A stretch of 64,000 bases of DNA from positions 930,001-994,000 of the forward strand of contig NZ_VTZS01000001.1 in assembly GCF_008367235.1 (NCBI RefSeq), written 5' to 3'. Under the pieces are notes generated by a model that ran no database searches, was not told where the DNA came from, and saw only the letters and a list, made by a program, of their open reading frames with translations. Origin of the DNA: Pareuzebyella sediminis (GTDB lineage Bacteria > Bacteroidota > Bacteroidia > Flavobacteriales > Flavobacteriaceae). Made by a program: the position numbers and the translations under genes. The first letter of the stretch is position 1; every line of letters starts with the position of its first letter. Below, piece after piece: positions 35,646-45,368 of this stretch.

Positions 35646-35791
35646 CGTAAAAATTATTCTTTAATACACTGTTTATCAATTAATTAAGCAATCACAAAAC
35701 CTACTTAACGTTGTACATTGCCCTGTAAACTTTAGGTGGTTTGCCCTATTGGTTATATATTCGTACAATCTCGCTAAACTACACAAAAATA

Positions 35792-36967
35792 ATGAGTAAA
35801 GATAAGGTACAAATTTTTGATACGACACTTCGAGATGGAGAGCAAGTACCCGGTTGTAAGTTGGATGCCGGACAAAAATTGGTAATTGCGGAACGATTAG
35901 ACCAATTGGGTGTGGATATCATAGAAGCAGGCTTTCCTATATCAAGTCCGGGGGATTTCAAATCAGTCTCACAGATTTCCGAATTGGTTAAAAATGCTAC
36001 CGTTTGTGGACTAACTCGTGCTGTAAAAAAAGACATAGAAGTTGCGGCGCAAGCACTGAAACTTGCCAAAAAACCACGTATACATACCGGAATAGGGACA
36101 TCGGACTCACATATTAAGTATAAGTTCAACTCTAATCGCGATGCCATTATCGAACGTGCGGTGAGTGCCGTAAGCTATGCGAAGACTTTCGTAGAAGATG
36201 TTGAATTTTATGCGGAAGATGCGGGTCGTACCGATAATGAATTTTTAGCGAAAATTTGTGAAGCTGTGGTCAAAGCTGGAGCAACGGTCTTGAACATTCC
36301 TGATACCACGGGATATTGTCTACCTGAAGAATATGGCGCGAAGATGAAATACTTAAAAGAAAATGTGACAGGTATTCACAAAGCCACCCTGTCTTGCCAT
36401 TGCCATAACGATTTAGGACTTGCCACTGCCAATTCGATTGCCGGCGTAATAAATGGAGCCCGACAAATAGAATGTACCATCAACGGAATTGGGGAACGAG
36501 CCGGTAATACCGCCCTCGAAGAGGTTGTAATGATTCTCCGGCAGCACCCCGATCTCAACCTCGATACGAATATCAATAGCAAATTACTTTATGATACGAG
36601 CCGTATGGTCTCAGAAAAAATGGGTATGATCGTGCAGCCAAATAAAGCTATTGTTGGTGCAAACGCTTTTGCGCACAGTTCGGGCATACACCAAGATGGT
36701 GTTATCAAGAATAGGGAAACTTATGAGATTATTGACCCCGTAGACGTCGGTGTTAATGAATCCTCCATTGTACTTACCGCTAGAAGCGGACGGGCCGCCT
36801 TGGCCTATCGCGCAAAGATTGTGGGGTATGAGTTGACAAAAAAGCAGCTCGACGTAGTGTATCAAGAGTTTTTGAAATTTGCCGATGAGCACAAAGAGAT
36901 ATCGGATAACGATATTCCAAAAATTATTGAGACCAGCAAGCTTAAAATCGAAAGTGTTTCGCAATAA
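35792..36967 (+). CDS. leuA: 2-isopropylmalate synthase, short form without regulatory domain
   Basis: The 391-residue enzyme condenses acetyl-CoA with 2-ketoisovalerate in leucine synthesis. The catalytic TIM barrel shows [30 protein letters not shown] (the HxH metal ligands) and [16 protein letters not shown]. The linker segment [15 protein letters not shown] is present, but the C-terminal allosteric domain (LeuA dimer domain of about 120 residues) is missing, as the protein ends soon after. It is therefore probably not inhibited by leucine in the usual way. An upstream start at 35741 was rejected because the ATG at 35792 gives the normal N-terminus. leuB follows; leuC and leuD are not here. 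Confidence 0.93.
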   Translation: MSKDKVQIFDTTLRDGEQVPGCKLDAGQKLVIAERLDQLGVDIIEAGFPISSPGDFKSVSQISELVKNATVCGLTRAVKKDIEVAAQALKLAKKPRIHTGIGTSDSHIKYKFNSNRDAIIERAVSAVSYAKTFVEDVEFYAEDAGRTDNEFLAKICEAVVKAGATVLNIPDTTGYCLPEEYGAKMKYLKENVTGIHKATLSCHCHNDLGLATANSIAGVINGARQIECTINGIGERAGNTALEEVVMILRQHPDLNLDTNINSKLLYDTSRMVSEKMGMIVQPNKAIVGANAFAHSSGIHQDGVIKNRETYEIIDPVDVGVNESSIVLTARSGRAALAYRAKIVGYELTKKQLDVVYQEFLKFADEHKEISDNDIPKIIETSKLKIESVSQ

Positions 36968-37112
36968 ACATTTAAAAGCCTGCTCCTTCTTGTTTTACGC
37001 TTAAATTTTTTGTTAATTTAATTAGTAAGGGTCTTATTATCCTTCTCCTAAACTAGAAAATCTTAATTAGGTATTCTAGAAAAAAGGATTAACAGTCGTA
37101 TTACCTTCCTAT

Positions 37113-38231
37113 ATGCAACTAAAGATTGCCCTTCTTGGGGGAGATGGCATCGGACCAGAAGTTTTGGCCCAGTCCATAAAGTGTTTAAAGGCGGTCGAGG
37201 AGACTTTCAATCATCGTTTTGAATACGTAGAGGCGCCCGTTGGTGCCGTTGCCATATCGAATATGGGAAAACCCCTACCCAATGAAACATTAAAGCTTTG
37301 TCGAGAAGCCGATGCCATTCTATTCGGAGCCATTGGCGCTCTAGAATATGACAACAACCCGGAAGCGAAGGTTCGTCCCGAGCAGGGCCTACTCCGACTT
37401 AGAAAAGAATTAGGTCTTTATGCAAATATTAGACCTATTAAAATGTTTCCGGCACTTTTGAAAAATTCGTCCTTAAAAGAAAAAGTGGTTGCCGAAACCA
37501 ATATGGTCATTTTTAGGGAACTCACCGGTGGTATCTATTTCGGTGAAAAAAAGATAAGCCCTGATGGTACGCAAGCTTCCGACCTCTGTAGCTATTCCGA
37601 AGGTGAAATTAGTCGTATCGCCCACTTGGCCTTTAAAGCAGCGAAAAAAAGAAGAAAAAAATTGACTTTGGTCGACAAAGCCAATGTTTTGGAGTCATCA
37701 CGGCTATGGCGAAAAACGGCAACCGAAATAAGTAAAAGTTATCCCGAAATTGATTTTGAATGCCTTTTTATTGATAATGCAGCCGTTCAATTAATGATGA
37801 AGCCCAGCAAATTCGATGTAATTCTTACCGACAATATGTTTGGCGACATCCTGTCTGGACTCGGAAGTGTGATCATCGGTTCTGCAGGGTTGCTTCCTTC
37901 CGCATCAATCGGTGAAGAAAACGCTATGTTCGAACCGTTACATGGCTCATACCCCCAGGCAAAAGGTAAAAACATCGCCAATCCTTTGGCATCCATATTG
38001 AGTGCCGCCATGTTATTGCAGCATTTCGGTTTGGATGAAGAGTCGAACGCCATTGTCGCCGCTGTGCACAAATCTTTATTTAAAAAAGTAGTCACTTCGG
38101 ATATTCTGGGAAGTAGTAAATATGGTACTGAGTATGTAGGTGATTTTGTGGCAGAGAACATTGTGGACTCGGAAGAGAACCGTAAAATCAATGAAGAGAA
38201 CATTGGCTTAGGCAAGTCAACCATCATATAG
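37113..38231 (+). CDS. leuB: 3-isopropylmalate dehydrogenase
   Basis: The 372-residue enzyme oxidatively decarboxylates 3-isopropylmalate with NAD+. Typical segments are IALLGGDGIGPEVLAQ, FGAIGALEYDNN, RPEQGLLRLRKELGLYANIRP and FRELTGGIYFGEKK, then VDKANVLESSRLWR, TDNMFGDILSGLGSVIIGSAGLLPSAS and FEPLHGSYPQAKGKNIANP. Length fits the family. It lies 145 bases after leuA, and that spacer holds no gene. The missing leuC and leuD must be elsewhere in the genome. Confidence 0.96.
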   Translation: MQLKIALLGGDGIGPEVLAQSIKCLKAVEETFNHRFEYVEAPVGAVAISNMGKPLPNETLKLCREADAILFGAIGALEYDNNPEAKVRPEQGLLRLRKELGLYANIRPIKMFPALLKNSSLKEKVVAETNMVIFRELTGGIYFGEKKISPDGTQASDLCSYSEGEISRIAHLAFKAAKKRRKKLTLVDKANVLESSRLWRKTATEISKSYPEIDFECLFIDNAAVQLMMKPSKFDVILTDNMFGDILSGLGSVIIGSAGLLPSASIGEENAMFEPLHGSYPQAKGKNIANPLASILSAAMLLQHFGLDEESNAIVAAVHKSLFKKVVTSDILGSSKYGTEYVGDFVAENIVDSEENRKINEENIGLGKSTII

Positions 38232-38361
38232 TGAAACTACTTTCCCTATTTATTTAGCAACTGCTATACAATGCCTATGATGGTCAAACCGCTCAGAAAA
38301 ATGGAGCCTATCGAACTTTATGACCCCTTTTCAAAAAAACTTTAAATCAAGGTATTCTATA

Positions 38362-38392
38362 TTGAATGTCTTGGGGCATTGTTTTATCTTTG
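38362..38392 (+). promoter_or_regulatory. Housekeeping promoter of pheT
   Basis: TTG at 38362-38364 and TATCTTTG at 38385-38392 match the Bacteroidota -33 TTG and -7 TAnnTTTG elements with a 20-base spacer. Transcription would start at about 38398, 14 bases before the ATG. Confidence 0.55.
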
Positions 38393-38411
38393 CCCGCATC
38401 AAAACTGACCA

Positions 38412-40838
38412 ATGCAGATTTCGTACAACTGGCTAAAGCAATTTTTGAAGCTTGAATGGGATTCCCGACAAACCGCAGAGCTCTTAACAGATTTGGGACT
38501 AGAAGTGGAGGGCATAACCCCTTTTGAATCTGTTAAAGGCAAGCTGAAAGGTGTGGTAGTAGGCCATGTTCTTTCCTGTGAGAAACACCCAAATGCAGAT
38601 AAGCTAAAACTGACCTCCGTCGATATCGGTGGAAATGTGCCTTTACAAATTGTATGTGGAGCACCAAATGTGGAACAGGGGCAAAAAGTACCCGTGGCCA
38701 CCATAGGAACTACCTTATATACCCCAGAAGGAGAAGCTTGGAAAATTAAAAAGGGTAAAATCAGGGGCGAGGAAAGCCACGGTATGATATGTGCTGAAGA
38801 CGAACTGGGCCTAGGCGGCAGTCATGCGGGCATTATGGTGCTTGAAGACTATTTGGAACCAGGTACACCTTGCTCAGAGGTATTTTCCATAGAAAGTGAC
38901 GAGGTTTTTGAAATAGGCCTTACTCCGAACCGTGCTGATGCCATGAGCCATTTTGGTGTCGCTAGGGACCTGAAGGCGGGTCTCAAACAAAAAGAAATCA
39001 ATATAGAATTGATTACACCATCGATTAGCAACTTTAATATCGATAATCGATCTCTAAAATTACAGGTAACCGTTGAAAACAGTAAGCTTGCTCCAAGGTA
39101 TTGTGGCATCACCTTGAACAACCTTATAGTTCAACAATCTCCAAATTGGTTGAAGAATAGGCTCCTCGCCATTGGGCTAAAGCCTATTAATAACGTCGTA
39201 GATGCTACAAATTATGTACTTCATGAATTAGGCCAGCCCCTACATGCTTTTGATTTTGATCGTATATACGGGAAAAGCGTGGTGGTAAAAACACTAGCCG
39301 CCGGAACTAAATTCGTCACTTTAGATGGAGAAGAACATACATTGCACGAAGATGACTTAATGATTTGCGATGCCGAAAAACCTATGTGCATTGCTGGTGT
39401 ATTTGGTGGCATCAATACCGGTGTAACAAATAATACGACCTCTATTTTCTTAGAAAGTGCTTATTTTGATCCTGTTTCAATTCGAAAGACCGCGAAGAGA
39501 CATGGTTTAAACACCGATGCTTCCTTTCGTTTTGAGCGTGGTATCGATATAGAAAATGTGGAGTATGCCCTGAAGAGGGCTGCCCTTTTGATCAAGGAAA
39601 TTGCGGGAGGAGATATAACTTCCGACATCATTGATCTTTATCCGAAACGGTTCGATGAACATGAGGTATTTCTAACCTTTCGAAAAACCCATTCGCTTAT
39701 CGGTCAAGAAATTCCTCAAGACACCATCAAATCGATATTGGCCTCGCTTGATATCAAGGTCAAAAGCGTAACGGAAGCAGGTCTCGGTCTCTCCATACCC
39801 TCCTATCGGGTCGACGTGCATCGAGAAGTAGATGTTATCGAAGAGATTCTAAGGGTCTATGGCTACAATAATGTCAATTTTAAGAACAAACTGAGCGCTT
39901 CGATTGCACCAGTTTCAATTTTTGAAGATTATAAATTACAGCGAACGATTGGCGATTTATTGGCCGCTCAGGGTTTCTTCGAAATAATGACAAACAGCCT
40001 GACCGCTCCAAATAATATTTTAGAAACAGCAGATAGCGAAGAAAGCGGGGCTATTACAATGCTAAACCCCTTAAGTACAGACCTGTCGGTAATGCGCACT
40101 TCAATGCTATTTACAGGACTCGAAACCGTTGCATATAATATCAATAGAAAGAATCAAAATCTTAAGTTCTTCGAATTTGGTAAAACGTATCATCAGAATG
40201 GTACGGAACGAACCGAAAACAAACATCTCTGCCTTTTTATTACAGGAAGCCGGCATAAAGAGAGTTGGGCTGTTTCTGAAAAGAAGACAGATTTTTATTT
40301 TCTCAAATCTCAAGTAACCAACATACTACAAAGATTGGGAATTCAAGATGTCAGGCCTGTTTTTGACCCAAGCCCCGTATATTCAGAAAGTATCTCGTTA
40401 TATTCCAATTCTAAAAACCTTGTTTCCTTAGGTTCAGTGAAGAAATCGTTACTTTCTAAAATGGACATCAAGCAAGAACTTTATTTCGCCGATTTCAATT
40501 GGGACAATCTTATAGAATTGACCAAAGAGAATAGTATATCATATCGGGAGATTCCAAAATATCCAATGGTAAGACGTGATTTTGCCTTGCTTTTAGATCA
40601 ACAAACGACTTTTCAAGAAGTTTATGACCTAGGTTTCAGAGTAGAGAAAAAGCTTTTAAAAGACATCAATCTTTTTGATGTATATACGGGGAAAAATCTG
40701 CCAGATGGTAAAAAATCGTATGCGGTAAGCTTTACCTTAAGGGATACAAAAAGCACCCTAACCGATAAACAAATCGATCGTATAATGGCTAAACTTCAAA
40801 AAAGCTATAAGGAAGAGCTGGGTGCCGAACTTAGATAG
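38412..40838 (+). CDS. pheT: Phenylalanine-tRNA ligase beta subunit
   Basis: The 808-residue subunit forms the alpha2-beta2 phenylalanyl-tRNA synthetase. The N-terminal part contains an OB-fold tRNA-binding domain (about 40-150, HPNADKLKLTSVDIGG and IVCGAPNVEQGQKVPVA). The B3/B4 editing region, the B5 domain and the catalytic-like core follow, with a FDX-ACB anticodon-binding domain at the end (YPMVRRDFALLLDQQTT and GKKSYAVSFTLRDTKSTLTD). Length is normal. The alpha subunit gene pheS is not adjacent, which is common in this group. The preceding promoter is a good match to the consensus. Confidence 0.97.
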   Translation: MQISYNWLKQFLKLEWDSRQTAELLTDLGLEVEGITPFESVKGKLKGVVVGHVLSCEKHPNADKLKLTSVDIGGNVPLQIVCGAPNVEQGQKVPVATIGTTLYTPEGEAWKIKKGKIRGEESHGMICAEDELGLGGSHAGIMVLEDYLEPGTPCSEVFSIESDEVFEIGLTPNRADAMSHFGVARDLKAGLKQKEINIELITPSISNFNIDNRSLKLQVTVENSKLAPRYCGITLNNLIVQQSPNWLKNRLLAIGLKPINNVVDATNYVLHELGQPLHAFDFDRIYGKSVVVKTLAAGTKFVTLDGEEHTLHEDDLMICDAEKPMCIAGVFGGINTGVTNNTTSIFLESAYFDPVSIRKTAKRHGLNTDASFRFERGIDIENVEYALKRAALLIKEIAGGDITSDIIDLYPKRFDEHEVFLTFRKTHSLIGQEIPQDTIKSILASLDIKVKSVTEAGLGLSIPSYRVDVHREVDVIEEILRVYGYNNVNFKNKLSASIAPVSIFEDYKLQRTIGDLLAAQGFFEIMTNSLTAPNNILETADSEESGAITMLNPLSTDLSVMRTSMLFTGLETVAYNINRKNQNLKFFEFGKTYHQNGTERTENKHLCLFITGSRHKESWAVSEKKTDFYFLKSQVTNILQRLGIQDVRPVFDPSPVYSESISLYSNSKNLVSLGSVKKSLLSKMDIKQELYFADFNWDNLIELTKENSISYREIPKYPMVRRDFALLLDQQTTFQEVYDLGFRVEKKLLKDINLFDVYTGKNLPDGKKSYAVSFTLRDTKSTLTDKQIDRIMAKLQKSYKEELGAELR

Positions 40839-40849
40839 ACGGCAAAAAG

Positions 40850-41407
40850 CTAGATTTTAGTGTTGGGTAGAATTACGTTATCAATTTCATGGATAACACC
40901 GTTACTTTGATTTGAATCGGCAACTATAATGGTGGCGGTATTTCCATGACTATCACGTAAGATAATATCCAAACCCTTCATAGTTGCTACAATTTCATCG
41001 CCTTGAACGGTTGTGAATGCGGCCTGGCCCCCACCTCGCGACATGGCCTTCAAAATCTTTGAGGCAGAAAGTTTTCCAGCAACAATATGATAGGTAAGCA
41101 ATTTTTTAAGTTCTTCTTTGTTACTAGGGTCTAAAAGATAATCTAGGGGTTTTCCCGAAATATTTTCGAAAGCCACATCAGATGGGGCAAAAACCGTGAA
41201 TGGTCCTGCTTCATCCAATAAATTTTCCAAATCTGTCGCTTGAATTACCGTCAATAGAGTCTGATGTGTATTCGATGCCGCCGTAGAACCGACAATTGAT
41301 TTGGTTTTATTCACCTTGAATTGAGCAGATGAATTATAAGATTGTTGGGCACTTGCAAAGAAGGAAAATGTTAAAAACAGAAGTAGACTAGGTCTTAGGT
41401 ATTTCAT
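40850..41407 (-). CDS. Secreted fasciclin-domain protein
   Basis: The 185-residue protein has a signal peptide ending FFASAQQS and one FAS1 domain (about 45-183). Family landmarks are present: HQTLLTVIQATDLENLLDEAGPFTVFAPSDVAFENI, LLTYHIVAGKLSA and the terminal GVIHEIDNVILP. FAS1 domains mediate adhesion or contacts in the envelope. It converges on pheT with an 11-base gap. Its role in this organism is not known. Confidence 0.92.
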   Translation of the reverse strand: MKYLRPSLLLFLTFSFFASAQQSYNSSAQFKVNKTKSIVGSTAASNTHQTLLTVIQATDLENLLDEAGPFTVFAPSDVAFENISGKPLDYLLDPSNKEELKKLLTYHIVAGKLSASKILKAMSRGGGQAAFTTVQGDEIVATMKGLDIILRDSHGNTATIIVADSNQSNGVIHEIDNVILPNTKI

Positions 41408-41576
41408 AAAACTGTTGGGACTATTGCTTATGTTATCGATAAACTGCTTAATTTCTCGGTTAATTTACAACCAAAGCCTAAATATTAGGTGAAAATAAAA
41501 GAGATTCTCTTATTGATTTAACTAAAAATTAACATTTAGGCCTACATATCAAAATTTAAGTCCCTTATGAATTACT

Positions 41577-41584
41577 TAAATTTG
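41577..41584 (+). promoter_or_regulatory. Candidate -7 promoter element
   Basis: TAAATTTG matches TAnnTTTG exactly and lies 27 bases before the ATG at 41612. No TTG is visible at the -33 position. Confidence 0.35.
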
Positions 41585-41611
41585 AGGTAATTGCTAATTA
41601 AAGAAGAAAAA

Positions 41612-42331
41612 ATGCTTTTGAAGAAAACTAATATCCAGGAAAGGCTCGCCCGCGCGAAAATCAATAATCCAGTGCCAAGTAGTCTGATGGCAGAGGTACA
41701 GAAAATATTAGATGCAGATACTCATGCAAGAAGTAAGATAGAAGGGAATATAGTGAAAAGTCAAAACGGGGATGTCAATTTTTTCAATATTGATCTCTTG
41801 GAGACTGAAAACATCTACCATATTGGGCAAATCAAGGAAATATGCATTACCTACAGACTTCGTTTTTTGGACACTAAATATTTCAAAGGCCCTATTCCTC
41901 AAGAAGCCATTTCAAAAATAAAAGCCCTAGAAAAGGCCCACAACACAGAAATAAAGGGATTCAAAATAATTGCTCCTTCGAAACTTTTTAAATTAGAGGA
42001 TAAAGATGACCCGCTTCTTTTTGCGCCTATTGGTAACGGCTATTTTTACCTAGTACATAAATGGGGCAAAGACTTGCACCCCTTGAGAAAGTTTTTAGTA
42101 TGGCCTTTTAAAAATATTGTGAATCTAACTGCGATTACACTGCTAATTAGCTATCTGGTTACTTTAGTGGTTCCTGATGGCCTATTTTCAAAACAAAGTT
42201 CAAACGCTGAATTTTGGATTATTTTCTTCTTTATGTTCAAATGTATAGCTTCAGTGGTTATCTTTTATGGATTTGCCTTAGGAAAGAATTTCAACCATGC
42301 GATTTGGAACAGCAAATACTTTAATGCCTAA
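41612..42331 (+). CDS. Unknown protein with two C-terminal membrane helices
   Basis: The 239-residue protein has a soluble N-terminal part of about 160 residues and two hydrophobic helices near the end (NLTAITLLISYLVTLVV and a second with WIIFFFMFKCIASVVIFYGFA). It is probably an inner-membrane protein with the bulk on the cytoplasmic side. It is not recognised as any known family. An in-frame TTG at 41591 precedes the ATG, but the ATG at 41612 with AAGAAGAAAA upstream is the better start. It stands between convergent and divergent unrelated genes. Confidence 0.75.
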   Translation: MLLKKTNIQERLARAKINNPVPSSLMAEVQKILDADTHARSKIEGNIVKSQNGDVNFFNIDLLETENIYHIGQIKEICITYRLRFLDTKYFKGPIPQEAISKIKALEKAHNTEIKGFKIIAPSKLFKLEDKDDPLLFAPIGNGYFYLVHKWGKDLHPLRKFLVWPFKNIVNLTAITLLISYLVTLVVPDGLFSKQSSNAEFWIIFFFMFKCIASVVIFYGFALGKNFNHAIWNSKYFNA

Positions 42332-42400
42332 AAAATTGGATTCTGTTTCAACCTACTTTCGCACATAGAGAATAGAGAATGGAAATAGGAAAACCATCTG

Positions 42401-43531
42401 TTATTTGAAATACAGGGCATAGGGAATGCCATCAACATCTAGGTTGTCAATAAATTTAGGCTCTGGTGCCGGTTTTACACGCATGATGCCACCCTGTTCG
42501 CTACCATTTACTTTTTTATAGCCTATAATGAGCAAATTGTTGTTTTCATCATAGCGGACCATAGTGGTTTTTTCAATATCAAATTCAAAATTCCGTTGCG
42601 CTTCGGTCAAGAAGTTCTCGAAGGCATACAAGGTTAGCGTGTTAATCTTGAAATCATAAATAGCCGATATTACAGGATAACTGCTAAATGACTCCGTAGG
42701 CATTTCATAATACATTTTTCCGGAACTATCAAAATGTGTAGCTTTCGATGCTATAAAATTCGGGAGAGCAGTTTCACCGTAATTCGTATAGGTCTTTGAC
42801 ATGGTAACGCTATTCAATGTAGTGTGCAGTTGATCGTAACCAATAATAATATTTCCCTCGGGATTTCTAAAAATTCGATGGGCATCAAAACCAATGAGTT
42901 CCTCATATAATAACGCTTTGGTTTGTACATCAAAAACAGAAATTCCATTTTCGCCGGTCACTTCGTCATCGGAAGTCAATATAAACAATCTATTATTGGC
43001 GATAGCGAGTTGTAAAGGCCTAAGACTTATTGAAGCATCTATATGGCTTATTTCAGGTTCGGTAAGATCAATCATTCTGACATAATAATCATTAACTTTC
43101 GACGTCACTTCCAATTCATAGGCAATGAAAAGTTTCCCTGGCATCTGAGCAATGGCCTTTGTGGTTACTGCACAGGCATTTAAGTCATCGAATACGGAGT
43201 AGGTCTTTAAAGAATCAGCCTCAAAATCTTGTATCGTAACTGTTATAGAACAATCTGTTTTTCTGTGAAGTATACTTAATACCTGCCCATCCTCAAAGGT
43301 TAATTCAGGCAAGCTTTGATCTTCAAATGTACCAGATGCCGTAGATATGGCCAGATCTTGACCTTCAGTTTGAAGAAACAAATTTTTCAGCAAATTGTTT
43401 TTTGTCACAAGCAAGGTATAGCCTGATTCAAGCGTTCTTTCCTCTGGATTATTTTCAGGGACATCACTGGATTTACTGCAACCAAGCACAAACAATACCG
43501 TGGCGGCATAGATGAGATTGTAGGTTTTCAT
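42401..43531 (-). CDS. Unknown lipoprotein, possibly beta-propeller
   Basis: The 376-residue protein has a lipoprotein signal ending LFVLGCS (cysteine about residue 18). The mature part is beta-rich with repeated segments around 40-50 residues, such as KLFIAYELEVTSKVNDYYVRMIDL, RLFILTSDDEVTGENGISVFDV and NIIIGYDQLHTTLNSVTM, suggesting a propeller-like fold. No enzyme motif was found. It is on the minus strand, 27 bases upstream of the ABC-F gene, and might be co-transcribed with it. The function is unknown. Confidence 0.72.
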   Translation of the reverse strand: MKTYNLIYAATVLFVLGCSKSSDVPENNPEERTLESGYTLLVTKNNLLKNLFLQTEGQDLAISTASGTFEDQSLPELTFEDGQVLSILHRKTDCSITVTIQDFEADSLKTYSVFDDLNACAVTTKAIAQMPGKLFIAYELEVTSKVNDYYVRMIDLTEPEISHIDASISLRPLQLAIANNRLFILTSDDEVTGENGISVFDVQTKALLYEELIGFDAHRIFRNPEGNIIIGYDQLHTTLNSVTMSKTYTNYGETALPNFIASKATHFDSSGKMYYEMPTESFSSYPVISAIYDFKINTLTLYAFENFLTEAQRNFEFDIEKTTMVRYDENNNLLIIGYKKVNGSEQGGIMRVKPAPEPKFIDNLDVDGIPYALYFK

Positions 43532-43558
43532 GATGTAAAATTTGGGTCTTACACTATT

Positions 43559-45187
43559 TTAAACGGGCACGGCGTACATTTTTTCACGTTGCTCTTTCAG
43601 TGCCTTGTCAGACATATATTCTTCAAACGATAAATATCTATCAATGTTGCCTTTAGGTGTCAATTCTATAATACGATTTGCAACGGTTTGAGCAAATTCG
43701 TGGTCATGTGTCGTTAATAGAACCGTACCCTTGAAATTTTTCAAGGAATTGTTGAATGCCGTTATGCTTTCTAGGTCTAGATGATTGGTCGGCTCGTCAA
43801 GCATAAGTACATTGGCCCGCATCATCATCATACGGCTCAACATACAACGAACTTTTTCACCTCCTGATAACACGGTACACTTTTTAAGAGCTTCTTCGCC
43901 ACTAAATAGCATTTTGCCTAAAAAGCCCCTGATGTAGACTTCTTCACGTTCTTCTTCAGTTTTGGCCCACTGCCTTAACCAATCGACCAGACTAATATTT
44001 TCGGTAAAATAATCTGAATTGTCCGCAGGTAAGTAAGACTGGTTCGTAGTTACGCCCCATTGGTATTCCCCTTCGTCCGGCTTTTTATTAGCGTTGATAA
44101 TTTCGTAAAAGGCCGTGGTAGCCCTCGAATCCTTAGAAATAACGGCGACTTTATCGCCCTTGGCCAAATTGATGTTTACATTTTGAAACAATACATCGCC
44201 TTCATCGGTAGAGGCCGCTAGTCCCTCTACATTCAATATTTGATCACCTGCCTCTCTTTCCCTGTCAAAAATAATAGCAGGATACCTTCTGCTGGAAGGT
44301 CGAATATCTTCAACCTTTAGCTTGGAAAGCATCTTCTTACGAGAGGTAGCCTGCTTACTCTTGGCTACGTTGGCACTAAATCGGGCAATGAATTCTTGAA
44401 GCTCCTTGGCTTTTTCCTCCGCTTTTTTATTTTGCTGTGCCCTTTGACGCGCAGCGAGTTGACTACTTTCATACCAAAAGGTGTAGTTGCCCGAATATAA
44501 GTTTATCTTACCAAAATCAATATCGGCAATGTGGGTACAAACAGAATCTAAGAAATGTCGATCATGCGAAACCACGATTACCGTATTTTCATAATCGGCC
44601 AAGAAGTTTTCCAACCAATGAATGGTTTCATAATCCAAGTCGTTGGTAGGCTCATCCATAATCAATACATCAGGATTACCAAAAAGCGCTTGTGCCAATA
44701 AGACCCTTACTTTGAGCTTAGAGTCGATCTCTGCCATCGTAGTATGGTGCAGTTCCTCAGGTATACCAAGGTTCGATAAAATGGAAGCGGCATCGCTTTC
44801 GGCGTTCCAGCCGTTCATTTCTTCAAATTGAACCTGCAACTCACCGATTCGATCCGCATTTTCATCACTATAATCGGCATAAAGTGCATCTATTTCCTTC
44901 TTGATCGCATACAAAGGTTTATTTCCCATTACTACACTTTCTAAAACCATAAATTCATCATATGCATTATGGTTCTGTTCTAAAATAGACATTCTTTTTC
45001 CCGCTTCAAGGTTGACCTTGCCGGACGTAGGTTCGTTCTGCCCGGAGAGAATTTTAAGAAAAGTTGATTTTCCCGCTCCATTAGCCCCAATAACGCCATA
45101 ACAATTGCCTTCGGTAAAACTTACATTTACTTCGTCGAACAACACTCTCTTTCCGAATTGAACCGACAGATTTGATACTGATATCAT
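43559..45187 (-). CDS. ABC-F ATPase (YbiT-like), one composite ATP site degenerate
   Basis: The 542-residue cytosolic protein has two ABC domains joined by a basic helical linker, as in E. coli YbiT. The first domain has an intact Walker A (GANGAGKST) and Walker B (VLIMDEPTND), but its signature is degenerate (IDSKLKVR in place of LSGGE). The second has an intact signature (LSGGEKVR) and Walker B (VLMLDEPTNH), but its Walker A is lost (SKDSRATT). One complete and one dead composite site are therefore expected. ABC-F proteins act on the ribosome, resolving stalls or gating translation. The ATG at 45187 was chosen over a longer upstream frame. Whether the pattern is general in this group is unknown to me. 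Confidence 0.92.
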   Translation of the reverse strand: MISVSNLSVQFGKRVLFDEVNVSFTEGNCYGVIGANGAGKSTFLKILSGQNEPTSGKVNLEAGKRMSILEQNHNAYDEFMVLESVVMGNKPLYAIKKEIDALYADYSDENADRIGELQVQFEEMNGWNAESDAASILSNLGIPEELHHTTMAEIDSKLKVRVLLAQALFGNPDVLIMDEPTNDLDYETIHWLENFLADYENTVIVVSHDRHFLDSVCTHIADIDFGKINLYSGNYTFWYESSQLAARQRAQQNKKAEEKAKELQEFIARFSANVAKSKQATSRKKMLSKLKVEDIRPSSRRYPAIIFDREREAGDQILNVEGLAASTDEGDVLFQNVNINLAKGDKVAVISKDSRATTAFYEIINANKKPDEGEYQWGVTTNQSYLPADNSDYFTENISLVDWLRQWAKTEEEREEVYIRGFLGKMLFSGEEALKKCTVLSGGEKVRCMLSRMMMMRANVLMLDEPTNHLDLESITAFNNSLKNFKGTVLLTTHDHEFAQTVANRIIELTPKGNIDRYLSFEEYMSDKALKEQREKMYAVPV

Positions 45188-45338
45188 AGCTTTTTCCTCA
45201 TTTGAAAATTCCGTGCAAAAATAGACAAAAAATAACCGTATGCCCAATAATCCTTTAAACCTTACACTTCAACGAGTACGTTAACTTAAAGTCCTAATTT
45301 TTAACTAGCTATTAACAGCGTGGCGCATATCGGTTACT

Positions 45339-45346
45339 TATTTTTG
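45339..45346 (+). promoter_or_regulatory. Candidate -7 promoter element
   Basis: TATTTTTG matches TAnnTTTG exactly, 22 bases before the ATG at 45369. No -33 TTG is visible. Confidence 0.35.
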
Positions 45347-45368
45347 AAGGTTAGATAGTGGATTTCTT

